DNA of 64,000 bases, taken from NCBI RefSeq assembly GCF_003688405.1, contig NZ_REFC01000012.1, positions 682,001-746,000 on the forward strand. Direction: 5' to 3'. This DNA comes from Ulvibacter antarcticus. GTDB lineage: Bacteria; Bacteroidota; Bacteroidia; Flavobacteriales; Flavobacteriaceae. The stretch's first letter is position 1. Each line of letters begins with the position of its first letter. The position numbers and the translations under genes are program-made. Shown one piece after another: positions 36,191-45,213 of this stretch. The notes beneath the pieces are model-generated. The model was not told where the DNA came from and searched no databases. It saw only the letters and a program-made list of their open reading frames with translations.

Positions 36191-37381
36191 ATGAGATATT
36201 TTATTGTCCTATTAGTTGTTTTATCATCTTGTAAATCTTCGACAGATAAAGAACCTGAACTCAAAACATTTATAGAAATTCATAATGAGGCAATTGTAAT
36301 TGACACCCACAATGATATCTTGATGAAAACTGTAGACCTAGGAATCATGTTGGATCAAGATTTAACCGGGAAAACACATAGCGATTTGAACCGTTGGAAA
36401 AAGGGAGGTTTGGATGTTCAAATATTTTCTGTGTATAGTGATGGAGCTGTTGAAAACCCTTTTGCGTTAGCAAATAGGCAAATGGACAGTCTAGATGTAG
36501 CAGTTGCGCGTAACCCAAATAAGATCATTAAAGTTGCCAACTCTGATGCGATTTTAAAAGCTATAAATGAAAATAAAATTGCAGCAATGTTTGGTGTTGA
36601 AGGTGGACATATGATTGAAGATGACCTTAATAAATTAGAAACACTCTATAAACGAGGCGCTAGATATTTAACTTTAACTCATAATGTTGCTCCTTCTTGG
36701 GCGACTAGCGCTGCAGATGAAACAACAAATCCAAATCTTCCACAAAAAGGCCTAACAGATTTTGGAATGCAGGTTATAAGGAAAATGAATGAATTGGGTA
36801 TGATGATAGATGTAAGTCACTCTGGCGACCAGACATTTTGGGATGTAATTAAGATTACCAATAAACCTATTATCGCTTCTCACAGTTCGGTTTATAGTCT
36901 TGTAGCTAGCCGTCGTAATTTAAAAGATGATCAAATAAAAGCAATTGCTAAAAATGGTGGTGTAATTATGGTGAATTTTCATCCTGGTTTTATTGACAGT
37001 AGTTTCGATGGAAAAGAGATGGCCTTTCTTGAAAAGCACGCTATTGAAGGAGATTCTCTCATGAAAAGCAGAATGGACGAATTTTATACGATGGATTATC
37101 TGTATAAAAAATATGCAGATGAAGCAGAGCTAATGAGACCGCCATTATCTAAGTTGATTGATCATATAGATTATATTGTTAAACTAGTTGGCGTTGATTA
37201 CGTTGGTCTAGGATCTGACTTTGACGGAATCGTTCTTACACCGTTGCAATTGGATGATGTAACAACATATCCTTTAATAACGAAAGAATTAGTCGAAAAA
37301 GGATACAGTGAGGAAGATATTGTTAAAATTCTTGGAAGCAATTTTTTAAGAGTTTTAAAAGCAAATGAATTGAAAAAATAA
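36191..37381 (+). CDS. Membrane dipeptidase, M19 family (cassette gene)
   Basis: A 396-residue lipoprotein (lipobox VVLSSC, Cys14) of the renal dipeptidase family. Zinc-site motifs are present: VIDTHND (HxD), the bridging Glu in MFGVEGGHMIEDD, the His motifs in DVSHSG and ASHSSVYSL, and the DYVGLGSDFDG strand. It should cleave dipeptides, including those with D-residues, outside the inner membrane. It is the only gene between sites B and C, five bases from the next repeat box. Confidence 0.93.
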   Translation: MRYFIVLLVVLSSCKSSTDKEPELKTFIEIHNEAIVIDTHNDILMKTVDLGIMLDQDLTGKTHSDLNRWKKGGLDVQIFSVYSDGAVENPFALANRQMDSLDVAVARNPNKIIKVANSDAILKAINENKIAAMFGVEGGHMIEDDLNKLETLYKRGARYLTLTHNVAPSWATSAADETTNPNLPQKGLTDFGMQVIRKMNELGMMIDVSHSGDQTFWDVIKITNKPIIASHSSVYSLVASRRNLKDDQIKAIAKNGGVIMVNFHPGFIDSSFDGKEMAFLEKHAIEGDSLMKSRMDEFYTMDYLYKKYADEAELMRPPLSKLIDHIDYIVKLVGVDYVGLGSDFDGIVLTPLQLDDVTTYPLITKELVEKGYSEEDIVKILGSNFLRVLKANELKK

Positions 37382-37385
37382 CTAC

Positions 37386-37602
37386 TGCCAACAACGAATA
37401 TGCAATCATGGCTTAGTGGGAAATTGAATTGGAATTCCTACTTTTATTCAAAATATGATTCGTCGGAATAATCCGAACTCGCTTGCCCTTCTGAGTCTCA
37501 CGCAGCTTCGGAGAATTGAGCCGAAACGAGCGATTGATGGCTAAGCTGCTTCAAGCCGCACGCTGCGCCAAGCGCCACGTTTCATTTACAAACCCGTCGG
37601 GC
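37386..37602 (+). repeat. attC-like repeat, site C (long form)
   Basis: Left box TGCCAAC (37386-37392) is the exact complement of GTTGGCA at 36151. It is followed by AACGAATATGCAATCATGGC and TTAGTGGGAAATTGAATTG. The right box is GTCGGGC (37596-37602). It has an extra segment with GAGCCGAAACGAGCGATTGA also seen, decayed, in site N. Confidence 0.85.
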
Positions 37603-37626
37603 ATAATTGTCAAAATTAGCTTCTAT

Positions 37627-38724
37627 TCAAATAATTATAATACCATCTTCTACTAATTGCCAATACTGTTGAGGGTTAGATTCTTTGAGTTTATTAAATT
37701 TCTTTTTTTGCTCAAGTATTTGTTCTTCGGCTTTCGGTTTTTCATTTACTTTATTTTTCCAATTCTCAACCGAATCTAATATTTCAGATTTAAGATTGTC
37801 CAGTAAATGTGCTTTATTATCATAATAAAAAATTGGCAAAACAGAATCAAATCTTTCCCAATGCTCAAACATTGCATAGACCTGTTCATTTTTTAAAAGA
37901 ATAGGTAAGATTGGGACTGAGGGAAATGAAGGAATAATGATTGATAACTCCTGAGGAATGCTCTTGGCATCGGTAACATCTGCGATCACAAATTTGGACA
38001 TACTAGCTAATAATTGAACTGTTTCTGTAAGGTCGCGATTCTCAGAAGGTTCGAAATCGAAGATAATTGGTGCCAAATCATTTTTCTTTAATTCTTCTCT
38101 CAAAGCATCTAAAATAGACTTCCTTTCTTTATAAAAACGTCCTAGAATTAGTACGGCTTTTGAAGTTACCGTATGTATCACATTTCTTATCTCTTTATTC
38201 GTCAATAACAAATAAACAAATTGTGCCATTTTTAAATCGTCAACAGTTACTTGAGCTTCGTGATTTCCTGTAATAACAAGTCCAGATTGATCTGCTGGTG
38301 TTCCTTCTAAATTCCATGTTGAGATACCATGAACAAGAGCTTTTTTAAATGAAGCCCCTTCAATCTTGGTCTGAGACAAGAGGGACATTTGTAAATTTGC
38401 CTTACTAAGATCAGCTCCTCTTAAATCTGCACGTCCTAAATAAACTCGATATAAATTGGCGCCTGAAAGATTTGTGTTAGTTAAATTTACTCCATTCATG
38501 TTAGCCCTATATAGTTGAGCTCCTTTCAAATTTGCCGAGCTAAGATTTACTTCTCTTAAGTTCATTCGACGCATATCAGCATTGTGTAGGTCAGCTCCTG
38601 ATAAATTTGTTTGGAATAAATCGGCAGATATCAAATCAATTTCTTCATTCGGGTTTTCTGCGCGCCAATTGTTCCAATCCTTTATACTTCCTTTAAGTAA
38701 ATTCAACTGTTTCTCGTTTGCCAT
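37627..38724 (-). CDS. Pentapeptide-repeat protein with TIR-like C-terminal domain (cassette gene, reversed)
   Basis: This 365-residue protein has about 20 pentapeptide repeats of A(D/N)Lxx type in residues 28-130 (ADLFQTNLSGADLHNADMRR and ANLKGAQLYRANMNGVNLTN are typical). A C-terminal domain follows (about 195-310) with AVLILGRFYKERKSILDAL, DLTETVQLLASMSKFVIADV and SIPQELSIIIPSFPSVP. The second part belongs to a family I associate with TIR-like or nucleoside-processing domains in bacterial defence proteins; the link is recalled, not proven here. It is on the minus strand between sites C and D, unlike most cassettes. Confidence 0.8.
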   Translation of the reverse strand: MANEKQLNLLKGSIKDWNNWRAENPNEEIDLISADLFQTNLSGADLHNADMRRMNLREVNLSSANLKGAQLYRANMNGVNLTNTNLSGANLYRVYLGRADLRGADLSKANLQMSLLSQTKIEGASFKKALVHGISTWNLEGTPADQSGLVITGNHEAQVTVDDLKMAQFVYLLLTNKEIRNVIHTVTSKAVLILGRFYKERKSILDALREELKKNDLAPIIFDFEPSENRDLTETVQLLASMSKFVIADVTDAKSIPQELSIIIPSFPSVPILPILLKNEQVYAMFEHWERFDSVLPIFYYDNKAHLLDNLKSEILDSVENWKNKVNEKPKAEEQILEQKKKFNKLKESNPQQYWQLVEDGIIII

Positions 38725-38768
38725 CGTACTTTTTGGTTATTGTTTAAAGTTACTTAAAAAGAAACTGT

Positions 38769-39017
38769 GTCCAACAATGTATAATTTTCATTGCCGGTTC
38801 GGTAATAAAGTTAGAAATTGATCTAATATTTAGCTAAATTGGTTCTCAGACCAATCTGAACACGCTAGCGCTTATTTCCAAAGTATCAAAATCACGTGGC
38901 TCCAAATAATTTAGTAAAAAGAACTAACTTTGGAATAGCCGCCACTGCAAGCTAGTCCTGAAGCAGTCAGGCGCTCGCTGCGCCATGTGCCACGATTATT
39001 ATACAAACCCGTTATGC
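38769..39017 (+). repeat. attC-like repeat, site D (long form)
   Basis: Left box GTCCAAC (38769-38775) matches the complement of the unit's starting box GTCGGGC at 5 of 7 positions. The body has CCAAAGTATCAAAATCACGTGGC, and the end is CCACGATTATTATACAAACCC with right box GTTATGC (39011-39017). Confidence 0.8.
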
Positions 39018-39049
39018 ATAATAAAAAAACACCGAACTAACATCAAAAT

Positions 39050-40333
39050 ATGAAATTGAAAAGCCATCTTATATTATTAGTAATGTTATTCAGTATTACA
39101 ATTGGTTGCAAGACTTCAGACGACAAAATCGTGCACCAAAAAATTGAAAAACACACCAATGCAATATTTGATGGTTTGGTTAAAATTAGAAGAGACTTTC
39201 ACGAAAATCCAGAACTCGCTGGAAATGAAACAAGAACTTCCAAAATTATTGCAAAGTATTTAACTGATTTAGGTTTGGAGGTAAAGACCGGTATTGCAGG
39301 CAATGGAGTTATCGGAATCTTAAAAGGAAAGGAAAATGGCAAAAATATAGCTTGGCGAGCGGATATGGATGCCCTACCAAATGATTTTCCCGACGAAGCA
39401 TCGTATAAATCTAAAGTTGATGGAGTACAGCACGGTTGTGGCCACGATGTTCACATGGCGATTGGACTTGGAATAGCTGAAGTTCTAGCTAAAAATAAAG
39501 ATTTATTAAATGGCACTATTTATTTCATATTTCAACCAGAAGAAGAAACTTTTGTTGGCGCGAGGAATATCGTTGCCAACGATGAATTTTTAAAGATGGA
39601 CCTTGACGAAATATATTCATTACACGTAACTGCCTTACCAGTCGGTCAAATAATGGTTAAACCTAACGAACTTTATGCATACCAAAAAAGAGTTCAAATT
39701 ACATTGAACGATAAGTTTTCTAAAGAAGATGTAAAAACACTTTACGATGAAATAAGGAGTGAGATTCTACGAAAAAAAGATGGAGCGAATCCTTGGGAAA
39801 TTCCAAAAGCATTTGATTCCATAATTGGCTTAACAAACCCAAATACTGTTTTCAAAAACTACCTTTTTTTAGAGGAACATTTCGTTATCGAAGAAGAAAA
39901 CAATCAGCTACAAATAAAGGCATATCTGTATGAAACGAATAAATCCAATCTGCCAAATATTTTACCAAAAATTGAGGAAATAATAGACAATTCAGAATTT
40001 AAAGACAAATTTGTCGCCACATCATACATTCAGGAAAATCCAACTGTATTAAACGATGAAAGATTGACAGATAAAGCGACAATGATTCTCAATGAGATTT
40101 ATGGTAATGAAACTGTAGTAATGGATTATGGTCAAATTCCTTATTTCAATGACGACTTCTTTTACTTTCAACAAAAAGTACCAGGAGTATACTTCCTTTT
40201 AGGTGGTTCGAATATTGAAAAAGGAATAAGCGCAATGAATCACGCACCAAATTTCAGAGTTGATGAAGAATGTATAAAAATTGGTGTAAAATCGTTTTCA
40301 TCATTAATTTTGGAAAGAACCAATATCAAATAA
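39050..40333 (+). CDS. M20 family amidohydrolase/peptidase lipoprotein (cassette gene)
   Basis: A 427-residue lipoprotein (lipobox ITIGC) of the M20D amidohydrolase type. Motifs include RRDFHENPELAGNE, AWRADMDALPN, HGCGHDVHMAIGLG and FIFQPEEE, giving the metal-binding Cys/His and catalytic Glu. Family members hydrolyse N-acyl or N-carbamoyl amino acids, hippurate or IAA-conjugates. Here the lid domain (about 220-320) is divergent, so the substrate is open. It is the single gene between sites D and E. Confidence 0.92.
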   Translation: MKLKSHLILLVMLFSITIGCKTSDDKIVHQKIEKHTNAIFDGLVKIRRDFHENPELAGNETRTSKIIAKYLTDLGLEVKTGIAGNGVIGILKGKENGKNIAWRADMDALPNDFPDEASYKSKVDGVQHGCGHDVHMAIGLGIAEVLAKNKDLLNGTIYFIFQPEEETFVGARNIVANDEFLKMDLDEIYSLHVTALPVGQIMVKPNELYAYQKRVQITLNDKFSKEDVKTLYDEIRSEILRKKDGANPWEIPKAFDSIIGLTNPNTVFKNYLFLEEHFVIEEENNQLQIKAYLYETNKSNLPNILPKIEEIIDNSEFKDKFVATSYIQENPTVLNDERLTDKATMILNEIYGNETVVMDYGQIPYFNDDFFYFQQKVPGVYFLLGGSNIEKGISAMNHAPNFRVDEECIKIGVKSFSSLILERTNIK

Positions 40334-40341
40334 AGCACAAG

Positions 40342-40543
40342 GCATAACATTGTATATGCAATCATGGCCTAGTGGGAAATTGAATTGAAATTCCTTTCAC
40401 CCAAAGCTTTAATATCCCACCATAAAGAAGAATTTTGGTAAAAAGAACTAACTTTGAGGTAGTCGTCGTTTCAAGCCCCTCCGAAAAGACAGGCAGGCGC
40501 GAGCTGCACCATGAGCCAAGATTATTTTACAAACCCATTAGGC
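40342..40543 (+). repeat. attC-like repeat, site E (short form)
   Basis: Left box GCATAAC (40342-40348) is the exact complement of GTTATGC at 39011. The left arm TTGTATATGCAATCATGGC pairs with the right arm GCCAAGATTATTTTACAA. The right box is ATTAGGC (40537-40543), with A in place of the usual G. Confidence 0.87.
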
Positions 40544-40572
40544 TCCATCAGAAAAAACTGAATAAACGATAA

Positions 40573-41541
40573 ATGAAAGCTTCAATACGTAGGAAATATG
40601 GTTCAACAAATCAGATAAGAGTTGAGAATATTGAAAAGCCTATTCAGATTGGTAATGAGATATTAATTAAAGTATATGCTACCACAGTAAATAGAACTGA
40701 TTGTGCAATCCTAACAGCTCAACCATTTATTATGAGATTTATATTAGGATTATTTAGACCAAGAAAAATTATATTGGGGACAGATTTTGCGGGAGAAGTT
40801 GTATCAATAGGCGAAAATGTCAAATCATTTAAGGTTAATGATAAAGTATTTGGTTTTAACGATACAGGTTTAGAATCACAAGCTGAATACATCACATCAA
40901 CAGAGGAAAATCTATTTCCTATTCCAGAAAATATAAATTATAAGCAAGCTGCTGCAAGCTTAGAAGGTGCTCATTATGCTTATACTTTTATCCACAAAGT
41001 GAATATTCAATCTGGACAAAGAATTCTTATTAATGGAGCAACTGGAGGAATAGGTTCAGCGCTCTTACAATTTGTCAAACAGTATGATGTAAAGATAACA
41101 GCTACTTGTAATTCAAAAAATATAAAATTAATAAAATCTTTAGGTGCTGATAAGATTTATGATTACACCAAAGAAGATTTTACGAGTGATGAAGATTCAT
41201 ATGACTTTATATTCGATGCTGTGGGAAAAAGCACTTTTGGAAAATGTAAACCTTTATTAAAAGAAAAAGGCATCTATATATCCTCAGAATTGGGACCTTA
41301 TTCCCAAAATTTATTTTATGCATTCACAACATCAGTTTTAAATAATAAAAAAGTAATCTTTCCTCTACCATATAGCACGCAAAAAACCATACCCTATATT
41401 ATGGAACTTCTGATAAAAGAAAAGTTTGAACCCGTAATAGATCGAGTATATTTATTAGAAGAAATAGCTTTGGCATACAAATATGTGTTAAGTGGAGAAA
41501 AAACAGGAAATGTAATAATTAAGGTCTCAAATTTAAGATAA
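40573..41541 (+). CDS. Zinc-type alcohol dehydrogenase-like / quinone reductase (cassette gene)
   Basis: A 322-residue medium-chain dehydrogenase/reductase. It has a GroES-like N-terminal domain with GTDFAGEVVSIGENVKSF, a Rossmann domain with ILINGATGGIGSALLQFVKQY (nucleotide-binding glycine motif), and the closing YVLSGEKTGNVIIKV. There is no zinc cysteine cluster, so it resembles NADPH:quinone reductases rather than alcohol dehydrogenases. It has no signal peptide and is cytoplasmic. It is the single gene between sites E and F. Confidence 0.9.
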   Translation: MKASIRRKYGSTNQIRVENIEKPIQIGNEILIKVYATTVNRTDCAILTAQPFIMRFILGLFRPRKIILGTDFAGEVVSIGENVKSFKVNDKVFGFNDTGLESQAEYITSTEENLFPIPENINYKQAAASLEGAHYAYTFIHKVNIQSGQRILINGATGGIGSALLQFVKQYDVKITATCNSKNIKLIKSLGADKIYDYTKEDFTSDEDSYDFIFDAVGKSTFGKCKPLLKEKGIYISSELGPYSQNLFYAFTTSVLNNKKVIFPLPYSTQKTIPYIMELLIKEKFEPVIDRVYLLEEIALAYKYVLSGEKTGNVIIKVSNLR

Positions 41542-41546
41542 CGAGA

Positions 41547-41797
41547 GCACAACCACGAATATGCAATTATGGCTTAGTGGGAAATTGAATTATATTTCCT
41601 AGTTTTAATCAAAATATGATTCGTCGGAATAAGTTGAACAGGCTTGCCTTTCTTTCCGAAGTATCAGGATTACGCAGCTTCGAATAATTGCAACTAAGAA
41701 AAAAACTGTCGCTGCTTCAAACCCGGCATTCATTGGGCTTCGGTAAGCAAACACACACTGCGCCAGGCGCTACAATCGTTTTACAAACCTGTTGTAA
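41547..41797 (+). repeat. attC-like repeat, site F (long form)
   Basis: Left box GCACAAC (41547-41553), preceded by GA as in the complement of the unit's start (GAGCCTAAT). Then CACGAATATGCAATTATGGC. The middle has TTTCCGAAGTATCAGGATTACGC. The right end is GCTACAATCGTTTTACAAACCT with box GTTGTAA (41791-41797). A reading frame continuing into the next gene starts inside this repeat by chance. Confidence 0.83.
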
Positions 41798-41843
41798 ACT
41801 ATTTAAAAAACAAACAAAATTGCAATTCAAAAAAGAACGGAAA

Positions 41844-42518
41844 ATGAAATTATTTAGTCCTAAATTAAATCTTTCGTGTTTACTCATTCTATGTGCTAGT
41901 CTATTAATATCATGTACGGACTTTGCCACAGATGATAGAAAAAGTGTTCAACTGATTCTAAAAAAAGACGATAAAACGTATCTCTTTTCACGTTTAGGGA
42001 CTATGATCACTAACAACAAATTAGACAAAAATGAAAGTCCTACAACTGTACAATCAACCAGTATAGTTGTAAAGGAAAATCAACTTTATACTGAGCCTCA
42101 GCATATAAAAAGTATTGCAAATTTAATTTCAGGAAATTATGTAATACACGACCACCAAGAGAAAATATTTGACGGATATATTTCGGATGGAAAGCATAAA
42201 GTTTACAATAAGAAATATGTTAATGAGCATTCAGAAAAGTTTGGAGAAATGATTTCAATAGCAAACATCTATTTGACAGACACTGATCAAACAAGAAAAT
42301 ACCATATTTCATGGCAGAGAAGTCCAAATCAAATTCCTATAACGAATTGTATTGAAATGGCTTTGTGGGTAGATAAATCATATAAACCCGGCGAGCGTAC
42401 AACAGCAAGAGACAATTTTATAATGATTAATTTAAATGATCTGGTGGAATTCTACAATTCAAATGTTAAACTCGATTATGTTGAAGAAGATAAAGTTTTG
42501 TACTTTATCGTTGATTAA
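41844..42518 (+). CDS. Lipoprotein of unknown function (cassette gene)
   Basis: I start it at the ATG at 41844 (MKLFSPKLNLSCLLIL), which gives 224 residues and a proper lipobox (SLLISC). The frame is open 52 codons further up, but those read through the attC-like repeat. The mature part has no family I recognise; it is rich in Lys and Asp and includes NLISGNYVIHDHQEKIFDGY and ITNCIEMALWVDKSY. It is the single gene between sites F and G. Confidence 0.75.
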   Translation: MKLFSPKLNLSCLLILCASLLISCTDFATDDRKSVQLILKKDDKTYLFSRLGTMITNNKLDKNESPTTVQSTSIVVKENQLYTEPQHIKSIANLISGNYVIHDHQEKIFDGYISDGKHKVYNKKYVNEHSEKFGEMISIANIYLTDTDQTRKYHISWQRSPNQIPITNCIEMALWVDKSYKPGERTTARDNFIMINLNDLVEFYNSNVKLDYVEEDKVLYFIVD

Positions 42519-42533
42519 CCCAAGTAAAACGGC

Positions 42534-42728
42534 TTACAACAACGAATTTGCAATCATAGCTTAGTGGGAAATTGAATTGAAATTCCTTTCTCCAAAAGCT
42601 TTAATATCCCACCATAAAGAAGAATTTTGGTAAAAAGAATTAACTTTGAGGTAGTCGCCGTTTCAAGCCCCACCGAAACGACAGGCAGGCGCGAGCTGCA
42701 AAAAGCGCCGCGTACAAACCAGTTGGCA
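42534..42728 (+). repeat. attC-like repeat, site G (short form)
   Basis: Left box TTACAAC (42534-42540) is the exact complement of GTTGTAA at 41791. Then AACGAATTTGCAATCATAGC and TTAGTGGGAAATTGAATTG. The right half has AAAGAATTAACTTTGAGGTAGTCGCCG; the usual final arm is shortened to GCGCCGCGTACAAACC before GTTGGCA (42722-42728). Confidence 0.85.
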
Positions 42729-42749
42729 CACATTTAAAAAAGCGAAATC

Positions 42750-43205
42750 ATGAAAAAACTTCTTTTAATTTTTTGTCTTTTATTTATAAGCAATGGCTTT
42801 TCCCAATCCGAAAAAGAAATCAAATTTTTAGATTATGCAAGTATTGAGATTGCGATTCCTGATAACTGTTCAGCAAAATCGAAGTATGAACTTTTAGATT
42901 GTGATGGAATTTCAGCTCAATGGATATATTTTGATCAAGAAATGCTAAAGTCGGCTTTTGAACAGTTTATTAAAAAATTCGGCGAGAAAAATAAATCTAA
43001 AGAACAGATTGCGGTAATCTCATTTGGCTCAACCTTAAAAGGTTATAAGTTTACTTCTAAGGATCCAGAAAAATGGAACCGAATATTAGTATATGGAACA
43101 GTCAACAACCAACCATTAATCTTAAATGTTGCTTCAGAAGATGAACTATTAGGTGTTATTAAATTGAATGAGTTTCTTAAAAAAATCATGAAAATAAAAA
43201 CGTGA
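42750..43205 (+). CDS. Exported protein of unknown function (cassette gene)
   Basis: A 151-residue protein with a signal peptide (about 1-18, ending GFSQ). It is Lys/Ile-rich with a central DCDGISAQWIYFDQEM segment and closes with a helical NEFLKKIMKIKT. No family recognised. It is the only gene between sites G and H; the next repeat box begins on the last base of its stop codon, the close packing typical of cassettes. Confidence 0.75.
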   Translation: MKKLLLIFCLLFISNGFSQSEKEIKFLDYASIEIAIPDNCSAKSKYELLDCDGISAQWIYFDQEMLKSAFEQFIKKFGEKNKSKEQIAVISFGSTLKGYKFTSKDPEKWNRILVYGTVNNQPLILNVASEDELLGVIKLNEFLKKIMKIKT

Positions 43206-43406
43206 GTAAACAACGCATATGCGATCATGATTAAGTGGAATATTGAATTGAAATTCCTTTCACCCAAAGCTTTAGAATCATACCACAAAAATTTATTTGG
43301 TTAAAAAGTACTAACTTTAAAGAGGTCGCTACTTCAAGCCCCTCCGGAAAGACAGACAGGCGCAAGCTGCGCCAAGCACCACGATTGTTATACAAACCAA
43401 TCAGTG
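43205..43406 (+). repeat. attC-like repeat, site H (short form)
   Basis: Left box AGTAAAC (43205-43211), then AACGCATATGCGATCATG and TTAAGTGGAATATTGAATTG. The end is CCACGATTGTTATACAAACC with box ATCAGTG (43400-43406). Only four of seven bases match the unit's starting box, so this cassette is not cleanly paired. Confidence 0.75.
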
Positions 43407-43503
43407 ACTATTTGATGCAAAAAAGACAAGAAAGAAGTAAATACTAGATAGTACTCTAGCTTTCCTTAGCATCAATAAAATGTGAAAAATCACTTCAGTC
43501 TCA

Positions 43504-45213
43504 TCAAATAAAATCAGAATATATTTCATTGAATTTATCTCTCATTTCGATGTTTCCAAGCATGACTATTTCTGCTCCATGGGGAAGAATGGTATTTGCC
43601 GATAATTGTGTTACAACTTTGGAGTTTTCTTTTATAGCAATTACAGATAATCCTGTCTTAGCGCCTATCTCAGATTCTGCGAGTGATTTACCTTCCAAGA
43701 GCTTTGGTACAGGCAAACTAAATAATAAAATACCTTCTCCAAGTATATTGAGTTCTTGACCCTTTGAGATGGACAAAACGGCTTCAGAACCCAAAGAAGC
43801 ATAACTCAAAACAAAATTAGCTCCTGCCCTATGAATAATATCAATATTTCGAGCTTCTGATATCCTACTCACTATTCTCAATTCCTTGTTTAATTGACGA
43901 CAATAGGATGAAAGATAAATATTCATTGAGTCATCATTGGTAGAAAGCAATATCGAGGGCGCTTCCAATATTCCAGCCTTAGTCAGCAGGTCGTAATCTG
44001 AAGCGCGCCCAGTGAATACCTTATTACAAATATGACTTGCCTTTTTGCATATCTCTGGATCTTTATCAATTAAATTCACTAGGATGCCATTTTTATGTAG
44101 TGACTTAGCGGCAGCTAGCCCTACTCTACCCCCTCCAATGAGAAGTACCGGATTCGGATTTATATTATAATCATGGAAGAGTTCATCAATGCTTCGGAAT
44201 TGCTCTTTGCTCCCTATAATAACCAAAACACTTTCAAATGTTAGTTTTTCATCAGCTCGCACAGGTTTTAATCTACCTTTTTCCCAAATTGCCACAATAC
44301 TAACTCCGAATTTTTTTCTCAATCCGGCCTCTTTAATGGTTTTAGAAACCAATGGAGTGTTGAGGAGTGGTAATTCTGCGATGAATAAATCTTCGTATTG
44401 CCCTATGGGTTGTGATTTAGCATGCTGTGCATTTACCCTGTTGGCCAATTGTTCTCCAAGCCACCGTTTTACTGGCAGCACGTGATTAGCGCCACTCAAT
44501 TCCTGTACATCGACTGCTTCATCATCGGTTGCGATGGCGACAATAGGGATGTTTGGAGCAATATCGCGTATGGTAAGAATGATTTTGGTATTTTCAATGT
44601 CATTTCTATTGACGACCACCAGCTTTGCATCCTGAATATTTGCCTTTATGAAAGTTTCCTGTTCATCCAAATCTCCATATAGTACGGGAACACGATCATC
44701 ATGATTTTCCAGAGCTTTTTCTAAATCGTTTTCAATGACATAATAAAGAGTCTTCTCTTGTTTCAATCGTGCTGTTAAATCTCTAGCTATAACATCGTAA
44801 GAGCATATGAGAATATGATCTTTTGTTCCATTAGGGGCACTTCGAGGAACTCTATTATTATTTTGGGACTCTAAAAGCGGAATGTAAAAATGCCTGATAA
44901 AGGCGAATGGCAAAACGATTAGTAACATAACTATTCCAGAAAGTAAAACTACGATGCTAAAAATACGACCGATATCAGATTCAAATGTGATATCTCCAAA
45001 ACCAAGAGTACTCATAACAGTGAGTGTCCAGTAAAATCCTGTAACCCAAGAATGATCATGACCCTCAACCTGAGCCATTATAATGTGGAAAAGAATAGAA
45101 TAAATAAAGATGACTATTCCTAAAATGGCCAAATACTTAAGAAGTAACTTGGAGTTTCTTTTAAATTCTCTGTCACTTAAATAATAGGCTATCTGACTAC
45201 CAACAAATTTCAT
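43504..45213 (-). CDS. Potassium channel with TrkA-N domains (cassette region, reversed)
   Basis: This 569-residue protein has two N-terminal membrane helices flanking a pore loop (VMSTLGFGDITFES; filter TLGFGD in place of TxGYGD). Two RCK/TrkA-N NAD-binding units follow: KDHILICSYDVIARDLTARL near 130 and NPVLLIGGGRVGLAAAKSLH near 355. TrkA-C-type domains are at about 270-350 and 490-569. It should be a ligand-gated K+ channel of the inner membrane, possibly NAD(H)- or osmolarity-controlled. It lies on the minus strand between site H and degraded site I; its length (1.7 kb) is large for a cassette. Confidence 0.9.
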   Translation of the reverse strand: MKFVGSQIAYYLSDREFKRNSKLLLKYLAILGIVIFIYSILFHIIMAQVEGHDHSWVTGFYWTLTVMSTLGFGDITFESDIGRIFSIVVLLSGIVMLLIVLPFAFIRHFYIPLLESQNNNRVPRSAPNGTKDHILICSYDVIARDLTARLKQEKTLYYVIENDLEKALENHDDRVPVLYGDLDEQETFIKANIQDAKLVVVNRNDIENTKIILTIRDIAPNIPIVAIATDDEAVDVQELSGANHVLPVKRWLGEQLANRVNAQHAKSQPIGQYEDLFIAELPLLNTPLVSKTIKEAGLRKKFGVSIVAIWEKGRLKPVRADEKLTFESVLVIIGSKEQFRSIDELFHDYNINPNPVLLIGGGRVGLAAAKSLHKNGILVNLIDKDPEICKKASHICNKVFTGRASDYDLLTKAGILEAPSILLSTNDDSMNIYLSSYCRQLNKELRIVSRISEARNIDIIHRAGANFVLSYASLGSEAVLSISKGQELNILGEGILLFSLPVPKLLEGKSLAESEIGAKTGLSVIAIKENSKVVTQLSANTILPHGAEIVMLGNIEMRDKFNEIYSDFI

